Origin: Peribacillus asahii
Lineage (GTDB): Bacteria > Bacillota > Bacilli > Bacillales > DSM-1321
DNA: 64,000 nucleotides
Assembly: GCF_003570725.1 (NCBI RefSeq)
Contig: NZ_QWVS01000002.1
Span: forward strand, 248,001 to 312,000
Direction of reading: 5' to 3'
Position 1 is the first letter of the stretch. Each line of letters opens with the position of its first letter. The notes under the pieces are model-generated. The model was not told the DNA's origin. It saw only the letters and a list, made by a program, of their open reading frames with translations, and searched no databases. Shown here one piece after another: positions 19,888 to 28,950 of the stretch. A program made the translations under genes and the position numbers.

Positions 19888-20853
19888 TTAAAATAGCTTC
19901 TTATCCTTTAATTTGATACCACTAGATAATGCAACAGCCAGTTTAATTCTTGCTTTCTTACTATCATAATCCGTCCCAAGAATGACACCTCTTTGCTGTA
20001 AATCATGGGCGCTTCCTTCATAATCATAAGCAGGATACACTTGACCTTCTTCTGCACTTGTTGTTATAACAACAATAATACCTTGATCCAGAGCCTTTTG
20101 AATAGCTTCCACCATGCTGGGAGTGACTTGTCCTCTTCCAGCACCTTCTAATATAATCCCTCGGGCCCCTTGGGCTACTGCCGCCTCAATAAAGGTTCCG
20201 TCCGCTCCAGTATAACATTTTATAATGTCCACTCTTGGAATAGCTTCTTTTATTTCAAAATGTTCTTGATGTACTGGTTTCTGATATACACTAACGGTAT
20301 CATTATCAATAATACCTAAATATCCATATCCAAACGTTGCAAATCCTTGTAAATTAGAGGCATGCACCTTCTTTACATACTTAGCTGAGTAAATTCGTTC
20401 ATTAAAAACAACCGCCACTCCGATGTTTTGTAATGAACGATTAGCCGCTGCTAGAATGGAATTTCTTAAATTAGAAGGAACATCTGTACTTACGTGTTGT
20501 AAGGAACGCTGCGAGCCTGTTACGATAATTGGCCGTTCATCTGCAAGTGTAATATCTAAGAAATACGCTGTTTCTTCTAATGAATCCGTGCCATGTGTCA
20601 CAACAATACCTGTCACAGTTGGATCTTTTAATTCTTCTTCTATTGCTTGTTTCAACTGTACCATTGTAGTAAAGTCCATAAACATGCTTGGAATTTGTAA
20701 AAGGTCTACAATCTTCACATCAATTTCTTTTGGTAATTGACAAAGTGAAGCGAGTTCCTCCCCGCTTAAAGCACCAGAGGCAAGCATCCCATCTTTTGTT
20801 TCCTTGCTAGCAATTGTACCGCCTGTTGTAATTAAAGAAATTTTTTGTTTCAT
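19888..20853 (-). CDS. ansA: L-asparaginase, type I
   Basis: Hydrolyses L-asparagine to aspartate and ammonia in the cytosol. It is 321 aa. The first catalytic Thr is in TTGGTIAS (about 9-16), the second in VVTHGTDSLEETAYFL (about 83-98), with the catalytic Lys later in the domain. There is no signal peptide, which fits a type I enzyme. GGAGGATG precedes the start. The neighbour is ypdA, not ansR or aspartase, so the regulation differs from the B. subtilis ansAB operon. Confidence 0.92.
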   Translation of the reverse strand: MKQKISLITTGGTIASKETKDGMLASGALSGEELASLCQLPKEIDVKIVDLLQIPSMFMDFTTMVQLKQAIEEELKDPTVTGIVVTHGTDSLEETAYFLDITLADERPIIVTGSQRSLQHVSTDVPSNLRNSILAAANRSLQNIGVAVVFNERIYSAKYVKKVHASNLQGFATFGYGYLGIIDNDTVSVYQKPVHQEHFEIKEAIPRVDIIKCYTGADGTFIEAAVAQGARGIILEGAGRGQVTPSMVEAIQKALDQGIIVVITTSAEEGQVYPAYDYEGSAHDLQQRGVILGTDYDSKKARIKLAVALSSGIKLKDKKLF

Positions 20854-20906
20854 TTCTTACATCCTCCAATATTATCATACCACACCATGAATCATTATAG
20901 TTGTCC

Positions 20907-21893
20907 TCACTTACTATCATTCATATGCTGATTTATAAGATGCGCTGCAATCAAAGCTCCGTGGAAGCGGCCATTTTCAATAAAAATTTCATTAGCATTA
21001 TTCCCGGCCGCAATAACACCTGCAATATAAATACCATTTACATTTGTCTCCATCGTCTCAGGGTGATGGAGCGGACGTCCTGTGTCTTGATCAATTTTAA
21101 CACCTATTTTTTGTAAGAAATGATGGTCAGGATGGTATCCCGTCATAGCAAACACAAAATCATTGCGCATCGTTTTGACTTCATCCTTCACTCGATAAAT
21201 AATTTGTTCCTCTTGTATTTCCATTAGCTCAGCATGAAACTCCATTTTAATCATACCATGGCGTACTAACGCTTCAAACTCTGGCAAAATCCAAGGTTTA
21301 ATACTTGGAGAATAGGCCTCCCCCCGATATAGCACGGTCACTCGAGCCCCTGCTTTCACAAGTTCAAGCGCCGCATCAATGCTCGAATTTTTACCTCCAA
21401 TAACGGCTACATCACAATCAAAGTATTCATGACCTTCTTTAAAATAATGAAACACTTTCGGAAGATCTTCACCGGGAATATTCATATAATTTGGATTATC
21501 ATAATAACCAGTTGCCACAACAACGAAGGATGCTTCGTATTCCGCTTTCGAAGTCACTACATGAAAAGTACCGTTTGCAAGTTTTTGAACTTGTTGCACT
21601 CGTTCAAATGCGTTTACTCGAAGTTGTTTACGTTTCACCACTTCGCGATAATAAGATAATGCTTGATTTCGTACTGGCTTCCGATTTTCTGTGATAAATG
21701 CCACGTCACCAATTTCTAATTTCTCACTCGAACTGAAAAATGTTTGATGTGTTGGATAACGATAAATAGATTCTACAACATTTCCTTTTTCGATAATTAA
21801 AGCGCTTCTCCCTACGTCTTTTAAAGCAATAGCCGCAGCAAGCCCACAAGGACCTCCGCCAATAATAATTACATCTTCCTTCTGCACGTTCAC
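20907..21893 (-). CDS. ypdA: Bacillithiol-disulfide reductase YpdA (Bdr)
   Basis: FAD- and NADPH-dependent reductase that regenerates bacillithiol from its disulfide. It is 328 aa. The FAD dinucleotide motif is GGGPCGLAAA (about 12-21), the NADPH motif GGKNSSIDAALELV is near 165-178, and VFAMTGYHPD and GIYIAG follow. It lacks the CxxC of thioredoxin reductase, which is typical for YpdA. The start is one of two GTG codons (21893 or 21887); the second has the better gap from GAGGAG. Confidence 0.9.
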   Translation of the reverse strand: MNVQKEDVIIIGGGPCGLAAAIALKDVGRSALIIEKGNVVESIYRYPTHQTFFSSSEKLEIGDVAFITENRKPVRNQALSYYREVVKRKQLRVNAFERVQQVQKLANGTFHVVTSKAEYEASFVVVATGYYDNPNYMNIPGEDLPKVFHYFKEGHEYFDCDVAVIGGKNSSIDAALELVKAGARVTVLYRGEAYSPSIKPWILPEFEALVRHGMIKMEFHAELMEIQEEQIIYRVKDEVKTMRNDFVFAMTGYHPDHHFLQKIGVKIDQDTGRPLHHPETMETNVNGIYIAGVIAAGNNANEIFIENGRFHGALIAAHLINQHMNDSK

Positions 21894-22096
21894 TCGCTCC
21901 TCTGCACTACATCCGTTCTACCTAAAACATATGTACGTCCATTTACAATCAGGTTCTATATCGACATGACCTCTATATAATCACCTTATCTCATATGACA
22001 CTCGTTCTATGAATAGTATATGAATCCTGAATGATTCCACACCGTCTTCACACTAAAACGTTCCAAACATTAACTTGTCATATATTTTAAGTACAT

Positions 22097-22134
22097 AAAA
22101 AAACTTCTATCAAGTTTAATGATAGAAGTTTTTT
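22097..22134 (-). terminator. Terminator after gudB
   Basis: CTTCTATCA (22104-22112) pairs with TGATAGAAG (22120-22128), flanked by A7 and T6, so it can work on both strands. It is 16 bases past the gudB stop. Confidence 0.93.
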
Positions 22135-22149
22135 CTCTTCTTTTCAATG

Positions 22150-23427
22150 TTAAATCCAGCCGCGGAAGCGAGATGCTTCTGCCATTTTTCTCACACCAAT
22201 CATATACGCAGCTAAACGCATATCTACGCGACGAGATTGTGCTAAATTATAAATATTATCGAACGACTTCACAAGAATTTTTTCAAGCTTTTCATCAACT
22301 TCCTCTTCGCTCCAGTAGTAACCTTGATTATTTTGAACCCACTCAAAATAAGAAACGGTTACGCCACCAGCGGAAGCTAGTACATCCGGTACAAGAAGAA
22401 TGTTACGATTTGTTAAAATTTGTGTAGCTTCAATCGTTGTCGGACCATTTGCTGCCTCTACAACAATTTTCGCTTTAATATTGTTTGCATTTTCTTCTGT
22501 GATTTGATTTTCAATCGCTGCTGGTACTAAAATATCACAATCCAATTCAAGCAGTTCTTGATTTGTAATCGTATTTTTAAACAGCTTTGTTACCGTTCCA
22601 AAGCTATCTCTACGATCTAATAAGTAATCGATATCCAAACCTTCCGGGTCGTATAAAGCACCATAAGCATCTGAAATTCCAACTACTTTTGCCCCCGCAT
22701 CATGCATGAATTTTGCTAAAAAACTGCCCGCGTTTCCAAAACCTTGAATAACAACACGAGCCCCTTTGATATCGATATTACGTTTTTTAGCCGCCTCATT
22801 AATACAAATGGTCACACCTTTAGCTGTTGCCGATTCACGCCCGTGAGAACCACCAAGTACAAGCGGCTTCCCTGTAATAAATCCCGGAGAATTAAACTCA
22901 TCCATTCGACTATATTCATCCATCATCCATGCCATAATTTGCGAATTTGTAAATACATCTGGAGCTGGAATATCCTTTGTAGGCCCAACGATTTGGCTAA
23001 TCGCCCGCACATATCCTCGACTCAATTTTTCTAACTCACGGAATGACATATTACGCGGATCACACACAATTCCGCCTTTCCCGCCTCCGTAAGGAAGATC
23101 GACAATGCCACATTTCAAGCTCATCCAAATTGACAGCGCTTTTACTTCACGCTCTGTTACATTTGGGTGAAAACGAATTCCACCTTTTGTCGGTCCAACA
23201 GCATCATTGTGTTGCGCACGATAACCTGTAAACACTTTTACAGAACCATCATCCATACGCACAGGTATTTTCACCGTTAATAAACGCAATGGTTCTTTTA
23301 ATAACTCATACACCTCTTCAGGATATCCGAGCTTTTCTAACGCTTTATGTATAATGGTTTGAGTTGATCTTAACACATCATTTTTTTCTTCATCATGTTG
23401 AGGGTCATTCCCTTTTGTAGACACCAT
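22150..23427 (-). CDS. gudB: NAD-specific glutamate dehydrogenase
   Basis: Oxidatively deaminates glutamate to 2-oxoglutarate. It is 425 aa. The glutamate site is PTKGGIRFHP with the catalytic Lys in LPYGGGKGGIVCDP (about 112-125). The Rossmann motif is GFGNAGSFLA. The segment NNIKAKIVVEAANGPTT is intact and carries no tandem codon duplication of the kind that inactivates gudB in the B. subtilis 168 strain. TAGGAGGT precedes ATG 23427. The place next to ypdA is that of gudB rather than rocG. Confidence 0.93.
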   Translation of the reverse strand: MVSTKGNDPQHDEEKNDVLRSTQTIIHKALEKLGYPEEVYELLKEPLRLLTVKIPVRMDDGSVKVFTGYRAQHNDAVGPTKGGIRFHPNVTEREVKALSIWMSLKCGIVDLPYGGGKGGIVCDPRNMSFRELEKLSRGYVRAISQIVGPTKDIPAPDVFTNSQIMAWMMDEYSRMDEFNSPGFITGKPLVLGGSHGRESATAKGVTICINEAAKKRNIDIKGARVVIQGFGNAGSFLAKFMHDAGAKVVGISDAYGALYDPEGLDIDYLLDRRDSFGTVTKLFKNTITNQELLELDCDILVPAAIENQITEENANNIKAKIVVEAANGPTTIEATQILTNRNILLVPDVLASAGGVTVSYFEWVQNNQGYYWSEEEVDEKLEKILVKSFDNIYNLAQSRRVDMRLAAYMIGVRKMAEASRFRGWI

Positions 23428-23471
23428 TTATGTACCTCCTACTTCATCATATAATACGGCACTCATGTGAT

Positions 23472-23499
23472 AGTATACACCTTCCATATATTTATGCAA
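23472..23499 (-). promoter_or_regulatory. Likely gudB promoter
   Basis: Minus strand TTGCAT (23494-23499), 16-base spacer, TATACT (23472-23477). The leader is about 40 bases to ATG 23427. Confidence 0.5.
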
Positions 23500-23836
23500 A
23501 GATTAAAAAACAGAATCAAAATGTTTCGTAATTTTAAAAAATAACGAAAACTTTTCAACTAAAATTCCTTCTAACCGCAAAAGACTCACAGATAGGTAAA
23601 TCTATTTTACAATTACTAAAAGAGTGATAAAATAAAACGTCACTCAGTGAGGATTTCCTCTTATTTCCTGCACTGAGTGTTCATCCCTTTCTACAAGTCG
23701 CGGCTCTCACTAATCCTTCGTTTGTTTTTTTGATTCTGAAGCCGAAGACTTAACTTACCGTTACTTTGTAATGAAATTATAATCTTATACTATATAGTAA
23801 TTAGATTACACAAATTTATGCAAGGGAACTTTTTTT
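23500..23836. other. Intergenic region between mecB and gudB
   Basis: No ORF with support. It contains an inverted repeat, CACTCAGTG (23641-23649) with CACTGAGTG (23671-23679), extended inward by AGGA/TCCT. There is a T-run at 23724-23730 but no clear stem before it. The rest is AT-rich. Confidence 0.5.
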
Positions 23837-24415
23837 CTATAAGTGAAAATAAGAAGTAAGTACTTGAATCGCTTCTTTTTCCAGAATGCACGCTCCATAT
23901 TCTCCCATTCGATATAGTGTCAATGTAGATGCATATCCGTACTCCGCAGCCAATGAAATCACTTTATGATAGATTTCCTCTGACACATTTTCGATTAGTA
24001 AATAATAACGTTCATTATAAACATATAGCGTACTCAAGAATACACCTTGATTTAGCAGCTGATGGCTTAACTGGATCACGTCTTCAAACTCATCAAAAGC
24101 ATATAAAATATGGGGAGACTCGTCGAACTTCACTTGCAGATTGACAAAGTCTTCTTCCTCTGCAAAGTCTTCTTCCTCCTCTTTTGTTACAATAATAATT
24201 AGTCCTTGTGCAGGCAGTGAAAATATTTCAATAGCAATCGATCCGCTCATGATAAAATTTAAACTTTCACATGCTTCTTCTACCATAGCTTGAAAAAGCT
24301 TATGCACCTTAAGGGAATTTCCTACAATTTCTTCTTTTGTTATGCCCCGATCCATTAAATCATCGAGAGTTAAAAAAATTTTAATTTTATTATTTGTAAG
24401 CCTCTCCGACTTCAT
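23837..24415 (-). CDS. mecB: MecA-family adaptor protein (YpbH/MecB)
   Basis: Adaptor that links substrates to the ClpC AAA+ unfoldase, a paralog of MecA. It is 192 aa from ATG 24415 (AGGGGG 8 bases upstream). The N-terminal domain carries NKIKIFLTLDDLMDRGIT; an acidic linker EEEEDFAEEEDF (about 103-114) precedes the C-terminal ClpC-binding domain with FDEFEDVIQLSHQLL and TLTLYRMGEYGACILE. Position next to ypbG and ypbF points to the YpbH paralog rather than MecA. Confidence 0.88.
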   Translation of the reverse strand: MKSERLTNNKIKIFLTLDDLMDRGITKEEIVGNSLKVHKLFQAMVEEACESLNFIMSGSIAIEIFSLPAQGLIIIVTKEEEEDFAEEEDFVNLQVKFDESPHILYAFDEFEDVIQLSHQLLNQGVFLSTLYVYNERYYLLIENVSEEIYHKVISLAAEYGYASTLTLYRMGEYGACILEKEAIQVLTSYFHL

Positions 24416-24532
24416 AAAAAATGCCCCCTGGTTACCATCTTCATACATCATATGAAGATCGATAATCAAGGTGCATAAACAGCGTTCTATAACAAAACCT
24501 TATCAAAAAGCCTGAATCGTTAAAACATCGCT

Positions 24533-25369
24533 CTAAAATTGTACTTCCTTCTTCTCACCAATGCTCGTATGATGTCCCCTTTTTAACGTAAACAAATGAG
24601 TTTCAGGCTTTGCCGTAAGTCGCATCGGAATAGTGCTTGTCCCATACCCATTGCTCGTTACATATACACAGTTATTAAACATTTCCGTATCGCCTAGCTT
24701 ATAAGGTCCATATCCAAGGAAACGAACTTGCCCCCCATGCGTATGACCAGAAAGAACAAGACTAATCCTATGTTCCTCCTGCACTTGAACTTTCACTTTA
24801 GGATTATGGCTCACTAAAATTCGAAAGGCGTCTTTGACATTGTGTGCATCTGCTAACGCCATATCTAAACGATCTCGTTCCACCGTTATATCCTCAATGC
24901 CGAGCAACGTCATTTTCTCTCCTTGTTTTGCTTCCAAATGTACAGCCGCATTCGCCAAAATTGTAACTCCATATTGTAATAGCCGCGCATCGAGTTCATG
25001 AACATCGACCTCATAATCATTATTTCCCCATACAAAATAAAGAGGGGCCCCTATACTTTTTAATTTTGCTAAGTTTTGTTCAACATGAGCAAAAGGTACA
25101 GTACGCTCTGTTAAATCTCCTCCAATAATCACAAGATCCACCTGCTGTTGTACTTTAGCGATAATTTGATCTGAAATAATTCGTTTATGTACATCTGAAA
25201 TAAAAAAAATCCGTACATCTCCAAAATGTTTAGGCAAGTTTGAGAAATATAAATCTTGATATATAATCCGATCTAACTGAGCTGTTCGGTACATATAAAA
25301 CGAAAGCAATGTTAGCGCAATTATAATCACAATCAAAACAATGATGATAAACACCATAATATAGTGCAT
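24533..25369 (-). CDS. ypbG: Membrane-anchored metallophosphoesterase YpbG
   Basis: Calcineurin-like phosphoesterase with an N-terminal membrane helix (about 1-27). Metal-binding motifs appear in order: SDVHKRI, GGDLTE, GNNDYE (the usual GNHD with Asn), VSHNPK and SGHTHGGQ. It is 278 aa. AAGGGT precedes ATG 25369. The natural substrate of YpbG is not established. Confidence 0.85.
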   Translation of the reverse strand: MHYIMVFIIIVLIVIIIALTLLSFYMYRTAQLDRIIYQDLYFSNLPKHFGDVRIFFISDVHKRIISDQIIAKVQQQVDLVIIGGDLTERTVPFAHVEQNLAKLKSIGAPLYFVWGNNDYEVDVHELDARLLQYGVTILANAAVHLEAKQGEKMTLLGIEDITVERDRLDMALADAHNVKDAFRILVSHNPKVKVQVQEEHRISLVLSGHTHGGQVRFLGYGPYKLGDTEMFNNCVYVTSNGYGTSTIPMRLTAKPETHLFTLKRGHHTSIGEKKEVQF

Positions 25370-25448
25370 GTTTTACCCTTCTTTCTTCTACAAAAACTGC
25401 CTGTATCTATCTAACCATATTTGTAAGCAGAATGCTAAATGTTCAGAC

Positions 25449-25907
25449 TTATTTATTCTCATGATAAAGATTAATATCATAATTTTTCTTCATCATTTCA
25501 AATACCTTATGACGATTTTTCCATTCAGATTCTTTTTCCCATAACAGTTTACTTTTATTAATAATTTCACAACGTAATAGTTGATACTCCTTCTCTGCTT
25601 TCTCCATCTTATTTTTTACCATCGTTAAATATCCAAACGCCCCCATTGTAATCAGAAGAAAGAAAACGTGATTAGACTGATTAACAAAAGCTGAGAACAT
25701 AGCGAAAAAAGAATAAGAATACGGCGCCAGTACATAGACATATAAATATAGGATAAAAACAACGGTGACACTAATCGTACCCCATAAAATCATTTGATGT
25801 TTTTGTTGTAACGCTTCAAACTTCTTCTTTCGCTCAACTACATGTTGCAGCATTTGTTTCGTCGCTTGATCTGTATGTTCATCTAACATAATGATAGCTG
25901 GTTCCAT
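25449..25907 (-). CDS. ypbF: Membrane protein YpbF (DUF2663)
   Basis: 152-aa protein with two predicted membrane helices (about 41-62 and 80-95) between a helical N-terminus rich in Lys and Gln and a long coiled C-terminus (KNKMEKAEKEYQLLRCEI and following). It matches YpbF in size and location. Function unknown. An AAGGAGG-like site precedes ATG 25907. Confidence 0.78.
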   Translation of the reverse strand: MEPAIIMLDEHTDQATKQMLQHVVERKKKFEALQQKHQMILWGTISVTVVFILYLYVYVLAPYSYSFFAMFSAFVNQSNHVFFLLITMGAFGYLTMVKNKMEKAEKEYQLLRCEIINKSKLLWEKESEWKNRHKVFEMMKKNYDINLYHENK

Positions 25908-25930
25908 TCATAAGCGCCTCCTTGTTCAAT

Positions 25931-25979
25931 AAAGCGAAGCTTCCATCAGTGAGGGTTTACTGCCCGTTAAGTATAGGAT
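25931..25979 (+). repeat. Interspersed intergenic repeat, copy A
   Basis: Starts AAAGCGAAGCTTCCATCAGT and ends in TACTGCCCGTTAAG then AGGATGAA. It shares these blocks with copies at 33990 and 47248. Located between ypbE and ypbF. Confidence 0.75.
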
Positions 25980-26049
25980 GAATTCAGAACGACATAAAAA
26001 ACACTCACCTCATTATATGTACAAGTACAACATCCTATGATACCAACGC

Positions 26050-26083
26050 AAAAAACATCCTGAAATAACTTTCAGGATGTTTA
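26050..26083 (-). terminator. Terminator after ypbE
   Basis: AAACATCCTGAAA and TTTCAGGATGTTT form a perfect 13-bp stem with a 4-base loop; more T follow on the minus strand. It is just past the ypbE stop. Confidence 0.9.
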
Positions 26084-26087
26084 CCGC

Positions 26088-26867
26088 TTATTTCTTTAGT
26101 GGAATTTTTAATTTCTGTCCAACCGATATATTATTTCCGTTTAAGTTGTTCCATTTTTGAATTAACGGAATCCCTTCTTGCGATTTATAATAGGCCATTG
26201 AAATACTGAATACCGTTTCCTGCGGTTGAACTGTATGATACACAACATGATAGGATTCTTCTTTTTTCGGCTGTTCTTCTTTAGCCTTTGTTGACTTTTC
26301 TTTTGCTTCCCGCTCTTTCTCTTTTACAGTTGTTGATTTTTCTTTTGCTTTCTGCTCCTTCTCTCTTACAGTTGTTGATTTTTCTTTTCCTTTTTCTTTT
26401 TCTTCTCTTTCTTTGTCTGTTCCCGCTTGTTTGTCATTCTCTTTTTTTACCGCAACCTGTTTCTCTTTCTCATCATTACTTTTGTTCTCTTGCTTTTTCG
26501 ATTCTTCCGCTTTCTCCTCTTGATTCTCTTTTGTTTCAGCCGTTGCCATCGTCGGAATATTTTGTTTCAACTCATCATCATCCGCTTGTTCCACAACCTC
26601 GGCAGCACCTGTTGGCTCCTTCGGTTCATCTTGAGCCGCCTTTTGGTCCGGATTTTGAAGATAATGGTATGCAGTAAGAAATCCAATTGGAAGTAAAATA
26701 AAGAATAAAGCTAATAACTGAATAACAGGGATTTTAACTTTCATTTTACTTCTTTTCTTTTTCTTCTGGTGTACCGATTTTCGAGTCGGAAGAGGTGTCA
26801 ATCTCTGAGCAGATTCAGTATGTATATCTAGTTCCTTTAGTTTTCTTTCTGCACTCATGTAAGGCAC
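26088..26867 (-). CDS. ypbE: Membrane-anchored LysM protein YpbE
   Basis: 259-aa protein: basic cytoplasmic N-terminus (KKKKRSKMKVK), one membrane helix (about 47-66), a long Lys/Glu-rich linker (about 75-205) and a C-terminal LysM domain (about 208-259: YHTVQPQETVFSISMAYYKS to GQKLKIPLKK). LysM domains bind peptidoglycan, so it probably spans from membrane to wall. The linker has three near-repeats of 14 residues beginning KEKST. It overlaps ypbD by 13 bases. Function unknown. Confidence 0.85.
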   Translation of the reverse strand: MPYMSAERKLKELDIHTESAQRLTPLPTRKSVHQKKKKRSKMKVKIPVIQLLALFFILLPIGFLTAYHYLQNPDQKAAQDEPKEPTGAAEVVEQADDDELKQNIPTMATAETKENQEEKAEESKKQENKSNDEKEKQVAVKKENDKQAGTDKEREEKEKGKEKSTTVREKEQKAKEKSTTVKEKEREAKEKSTKAKEEQPKKEESYHVVYHTVQPQETVFSISMAYYKSQEGIPLIQKWNNLNGNNISVGQKLKIPLKK

Positions 26868-27445
26868 CCCTTTCTATTCTTTTTCCTAATAATTAAGCCG
26901 AGAAGCATATCAATAACAAAATGAGCCGTAATAACTATCCACAAATTCCTGGTCTCCTCATATAACCAGCCGAGACCAAAGCTCAGCATCATAACATTCA
27001 CAAATAGATACCAATTAAATAAATATCGATAATGGACAACAGCAAAAATGATACTTGTCCAAACCAACCCAATATGTGTTTGTAAAACTCCGCGAAACAG
27101 TACTTCTTCACAAAAGGCGATTAGAAACGTGACCACAATAATCATCGGGGAGGAGAGACTAGAAAAGATTCTTTCATTAATCCCTCCATCATCATGAAAG
27201 CGAGCTGGTGTGACTTTCATCATAAACAAATCATACAGGACGACGAGAATTCCTATAGGTAGACCAATGGTTATAATGCGAATATCACCGAGATGAAACA
27301 AGTCGAAAAAGGCAGAATAATCTTTAAATAAAATAATACCTAAAAAAAACGAAATCGTTAAGAGAATAATTTGTGTCAAAACCAAATTATAAAGTAATTC
27401 CTTATCAGAAAGTTGGTTAATAAGTTCAGCTTGTTTATTTTTCAT
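26855..27445 (-). CDS. ypbD: CPBP-family membrane protease YpbD
   Basis: 196-aa protein with about five membrane helices. CPBP (Abi) motifs are visible: FCEEVLFRGVLQ (EExxxR, about 118-129), FAVVHYRYLFNW (FxxxH), and a third His in VITAHFVIDM. The family includes CAAX prenyl proteases and bacteriocin self-immunity proteins; the substrate here is unknown. The start overlaps the recS stop by 4 bases (ATGA), and the end overlaps ypbE, so it is embedded in the operon. Confidence 0.87.
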   Translation of the reverse strand: MKNKQAELINQLSDKELLYNLVLTQIILLTISFFLGIILFKDYSAFFDLFHLGDIRIITIGLPIGILVVLYDLFMMKVTPARFHDDGGINERIFSSLSSPMIIVVTFLIAFCEEVLFRGVLQTHIGLVWTSIIFAVVHYRYLFNWYLFVNVMMLSFGLGWLYEETRNLWIVITAHFVIDMLLGLIIRKKNRKGCLT

Positions 27446-28950
27446 TCCTTTGTTCCTTTAATACATAAAATAGAAGCTAACTCCCTTTTCCAATAAAAAG
27501 AGTCCGCTTGTTGTCGTTCAACAATATGAGGCCATCGTTCCATGACTTGCTCAATCGACATGCCGCAGCAATCGCAACAAACCGGATTGTTAACAGCCTG
27601 ATTCTCTTCGAAATATTGCACAATCCCTACACGCCGACAAGCTGAGCCTCTAACCCATTGCAATAATTGGTCCAGCTTCTGCGCATTCCTGCTTTTTCGC
27701 GTATAACAATACTGTTTAAACAACTCGATTGGCTTCGCTACATCCTGCTTTGTTGCTAAAAATTGAGCAATCATTCGAAACTGAACTTCATTTAAAGAAA
27801 ATTGCTGACACAGTTGCTCCTGCATAGGCTTTAATATGTCCATCATGCCCTCGCCGCTCTTCAAAAGCACTGCATGTACACCTTCTACTTGTGCATCTGT
27901 CGGAAGCTGTTGCTCCATCAAATGTAATGGCAATCCTTCATCTCCGTCACTATATAACAAAACAGCAGCACTTTGTTCTCCGTCACGACCTGCTCTGCCG
28001 ATTTCTTGTACATAGGATTCCATTGTCGCCGGCAAATGAAAGTGGATGACAAACCGTATATCTGGTTTATTAACTCCCATTCCAAAGGCACTTGTTGCAC
28101 AAATCATCCGCAATTGACCAGTAATAAACTGTTGCTGTATGAGCATTCGTTGATCCGGTTCCATTCCTCCGTGATAATAAGCAACTCGGTCGATACCTTG
28201 ATTGTGCAAATATTCACTCACAGACTCCGCTGCCTTTTTAGAAGAAAAATAAATAATGCCACTGCCTGAAAACTGTTGAACAAGCTGTACCAACCGTTCT
28301 AACTTCTCCTCATAACGAGACAGCTTCTCCACAAACAGTGCAATATTATGCCGATCAACAGTCGAAACGATTTGTTTCATATCCTTTATCTCAAGCTTTT
28401 CAATAATATCCTTTCGAACTTCTTCTGTTGCTGTAGCTGTCAAAGCAAGCGTTAACGGTTCCCCCAGCTTTTGTCGAGCTTCTCCTAAGTTTAAATAATC
28501 CGGTCTAAAATCATAGCCCCATTGTGAAATACAGTGTGCTTCATCAATAACAAATAACCCGATTTCAATTTGTTGAATCGCCCTAATTACATAATCTAAC
28601 GCCAGCATTTCAGGTGATATAAAAATAAATCGAAACGAAGATAATTGACTAAGAGCCGCTTTCTTTTGCTGAAGGGTTAAAAAAGAGTTAAATGTTAATA
28701 CCCTTTTCTCTCCTCTCACTTTGAGCTGTTCCGCTTGATCTTGCATTAAAGATAATAATGGCGAGACAATTAATGTCGGTTTCTTTAAGGCATAAGTAGG
28801 CAATTGATAGCATAAAGATTTACCTGTACCCGTTGGCAGCATGGCCAATAGATGTTTTCCTGCTAATAAGGAAGAAATCACTTCCTTTTGCCCTGGCCGA
28901 AATTCAGTAAATCCAAAGTAGTGTTCCAGCATTTCTTCCAAAGAATTCAC
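27442..28950 (-). CDS. recS: RecQ-family ATP-dependent DNA helicase (RecS/YpbC)
   Basis: Superfamily 2 3'-5' helicase of 502 aa. Motif I is LPTGTGKSLCYQLP (about 38-51), motif II DEAHC, motif III TATAT, and the C-terminal helicase signature is EIGRAGRDG. Cysteines near the end (GSACRRVGIVQYF to NPVCCDCCG) form the RecQ zinc site. There is no HRDC domain, which together with the place beside ypbB and ypbD fits RecS (YpbC) rather than the longer RecQ. The start is GTG 28950 overlapping the ypbB stop by 4 bases. Confidence 0.92.
   Translation of the reverse strand: MNSLEEMLEHYFGFTEFRPGQKEVISSLLAGKHLLAMLPTGTGKSLCYQLPTYALKKPTLIVSPLLSLMQDQAEQLKVRGEKRVLTFNSFLTLQQKKAALSQLSSFRFIFISPEMLALDYVIRAIQQIEIGLFVIDEAHCISQWGYDFRPDYLNLGEARQKLGEPLTLALTATATEEVRKDIIEKLEIKDMKQIVSTVDRHNIALFVEKLSRYEEKLERLVQLVQQFSGSGIIYFSSKKAAESVSEYLHNQGIDRVAYYHGGMEPDQRMLIQQQFITGQLRMICATSAFGMGVNKPDIRFVIHFHLPATMESYVQEIGRAGRDGEQSAAVLLYSDGDEGLPLHLMEQQLPTDAQVEGVHAVLLKSGEGMMDILKPMQEQLCQQFSLNEVQFRMIAQFLATKQDVAKPIELFKQYCYTRKSRNAQKLDQLLQWVRGSACRRVGIVQYFEENQAVNNPVCCDCCGMSIEQVMERWPHIVERQQADSFYWKRELASILCIKGTKE

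Noticed and set aside
22119-22427. Plus-strand ORF over the gudB terminator and 3' end
   Set aside because: It spans a strong terminator and is antisense to gudB.
22150-23427. Possible gudB inactivation as in B. subtilis 168
   Set aside because: The region around VVEAANGPTT shows no tandem duplication, so the gene appears functional.
26288-26696. Plus-strand Leu/Phe-rich ORFs antisense to ypbE
   Set aside because: They are the mirror of the Lys/Glu-rich ypbE linker; low-complexity antisense frames, not genes.
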